Assembly (NCBI GenBank): GCA_002413385.1
Contig: DHWW01000284.1
Location: forward strand, 13,555 to 20,291
DNA: 6,737 bases
Direction of reading: 5' to 3'
Source: Granulicella sp. UBA5172
GTDB lineage: Bacteria > Acidobacteriota > Terriglobia > Terriglobales > Acidobacteriaceae
Numbering within the stretch: position 1 is the first letter of the stretch; every line of letters starts with the position of its first letter. This document shows, in pieces, positions 6,187 through 6,737 of this stretch. The notes below the pieces were generated by a model. The model saw only the letters and a program-made list of their open reading frames with translations. It ran no database searches and was not told the origin of the DNA. The position numbers were made by a program, and so were the translations under genes.

Positions 6187-6737
6187 ATGGGAATTACCCG
6201 CCAGCAAGCCCTCGACTGCTTCGCCTCCGACGACCTCATCGGCATTGGCATGGAGGCCGACGCCGTCCGTCGCACCCTCCATCCCGAAGGCGTCGTCAGC
6301 TACACCATCGACCGCAGCCTCGACTGCACCAGCCCCAACCTCAGCGCCCTCTACGACCAGGTCCGCAAGACCCTCGAGATGGGTGCAACCGGCGTCGTCC
6401 TGCACAGCGACGTCCAGCAGCGCGTCCAGCTCGACCACTTCGAAACCCTCTTTGCCGGCATCAAGCAACGCTTCCCTGAGGTCTGGCTGCACGGCCTCTC
6501 GGCGACCCAGATCCTCGCGCTCGCCACCTCCTCGCAACTCTCTCTGCGCGACACCATCGCACGCCTGCACGACGCCGGCCTCGATTCCATCGCCAGCAAC
6601 GCCGTCATTCTCGACGACGAAGTGCGCCATCGCGTCGCACCGGACAAGTGCACCACCGCTGATTGGATCAGCGTCCATCGCACCGCCCACCAGCTCGGTC
6701 TCCGCACCACCGCGACCATGATCTTCGGCGTCGGCGA
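6187..6737 (+). CDS. MqnC-like radical SAM paralogue lacking the CxxxCxxC motif (partial)
   Basis: Open from ATG 6187 through the window edge (183 full codons), so the C-terminus is missing. The N-terminus (TRQQALDCF, DDLIGIGMEADAVRR, LHPEGVVSYTIDR) and the later LSLRDTIARLHDAGLDSI, ILDDEVRHRV, DWISVHRTAHQLG and TTATMIFGVG are those of cyclic dehypoxanthine futalosine synthase, which makes a spiro intermediate of menaquinone by radical SAM chemistry. After DRSLDCT (42-48) the frame runs directly into NLSALYDQVRKTLEMGATG. The family segment of about 20-25 residues with CxxxCxxC is gone, and the only cysteines are C11, C47 and C155. The expected GGLHP, HCFSAPE and GGGAE blocks read HSDVQ, HGLSATQ and ASNA. 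Codon third positions are GC-rich like the neighbours and no frameshift is seen. It starts 9 bases after the hemY stop without a clear ribosome site. It is probably not a functional MqnC; a pseudoenzyme is inferred. Confidence 0.85.
   Translation, partial: MGITRQQALDCFASDDLIGIGMEADAVRRTLHPEGVVSYTIDRSLDCTSPNLSALYDQVRKTLEMGATGVVLHSDVQQRVQLDHFETLFAGIKQRFPEVWLHGLSATQILALATSSQLSLRDTIARLHDAGLDSIASNAVILDDEVRHRVAPDKCTTADWISVHRTAHQLGLRTTATMIFGVG

Noticed and set aside
5101..6690. 529-codon open frame on the minus strand antisense to hemY and the MqnC-like gene
   Set aside because: Its translation is a monotonous Gly/Asp/Glu/Ala/Val-rich string with no family motif, and it lies opposite clear HemY and MqnC-like coding. 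It is a shadow of GC-rich third positions.
6187..6737. The terminal gene as an ordinary, functional mqnC
   Set aside because: The CxxxCxxC motif and three further catalytic loops are missing in the translation, although overall homology is clear.

Overview
The window looks like chromosomal DNA from a GC-rich diderm soil bacterium. The best guess is Acidobacteriota (Terriglobia/Acidobacteriaceae type), judging from the style of the permease, the ferrochelatase and the futalosine-pathway-like protein. That assignment rests on remembered family resemblance, not on a search. Apart from the short intergenic stretches, almost every base is accounted for by ordinary core-metabolism genes. No mobile element, CRISPR array or integrase is visible.

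Layout. Positions 1-118 hold no convincing gene, only one hairpin. A tRNA-Ser(GCU) with an encoded CCA tail lies on the minus strand at 119-211, with its -10 box at 228-233. A plus-strand APC-superfamily permease, closest to the polyamine:H+ symporter (PHS/PUT) type, ends at 1697; its start is uncertain. It converges on ppa (soluble family I inorganic pyrophosphatase, minus strand, 1759-2301), and a Rho-independent terminator for ppa sits between them. A divergent intergenic region (2302-2492) with several small inverted repeats separates ppa from a plus-strand heme operon: hemE (uroporphyrinogen III decarboxylase), a ferrochelatase (hemH/cpfC) and an FAD-dependent porphyrinogen oxidase (hemY/cgoX type). 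Both internal junctions of the operon are 4-base ATGA overlaps, which suggests translational coupling.

How the genes work together. HemE makes coproporphyrinogen III. The HemY-like oxidase and the ferrochelatase then act either on the coproporphyrin branch (oxidation, iron insertion, later decarboxylation by HemQ/ChdC) or on the protoporphyrin branch. The window alone cannot decide which, because neither hemQ nor hemF/hemN is present here.

The most unusual feature is the last, incomplete gene (6187 to the window end), nine bases after hemY. Its N-terminus and its later helices are plainly those of MqnC, the radical SAM cyclic dehypoxanthine futalosine synthase of the menaquinone futalosine pathway. 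However, the segment that should carry the CxxxCxxC iron-sulfur motif is absent in frame, and three other conserved active-site motifs are also replaced. It reads as an intact open frame with normal GC-rich third positions, so it looks like a radical SAM pseudoenzyme embedded in a heme operon.
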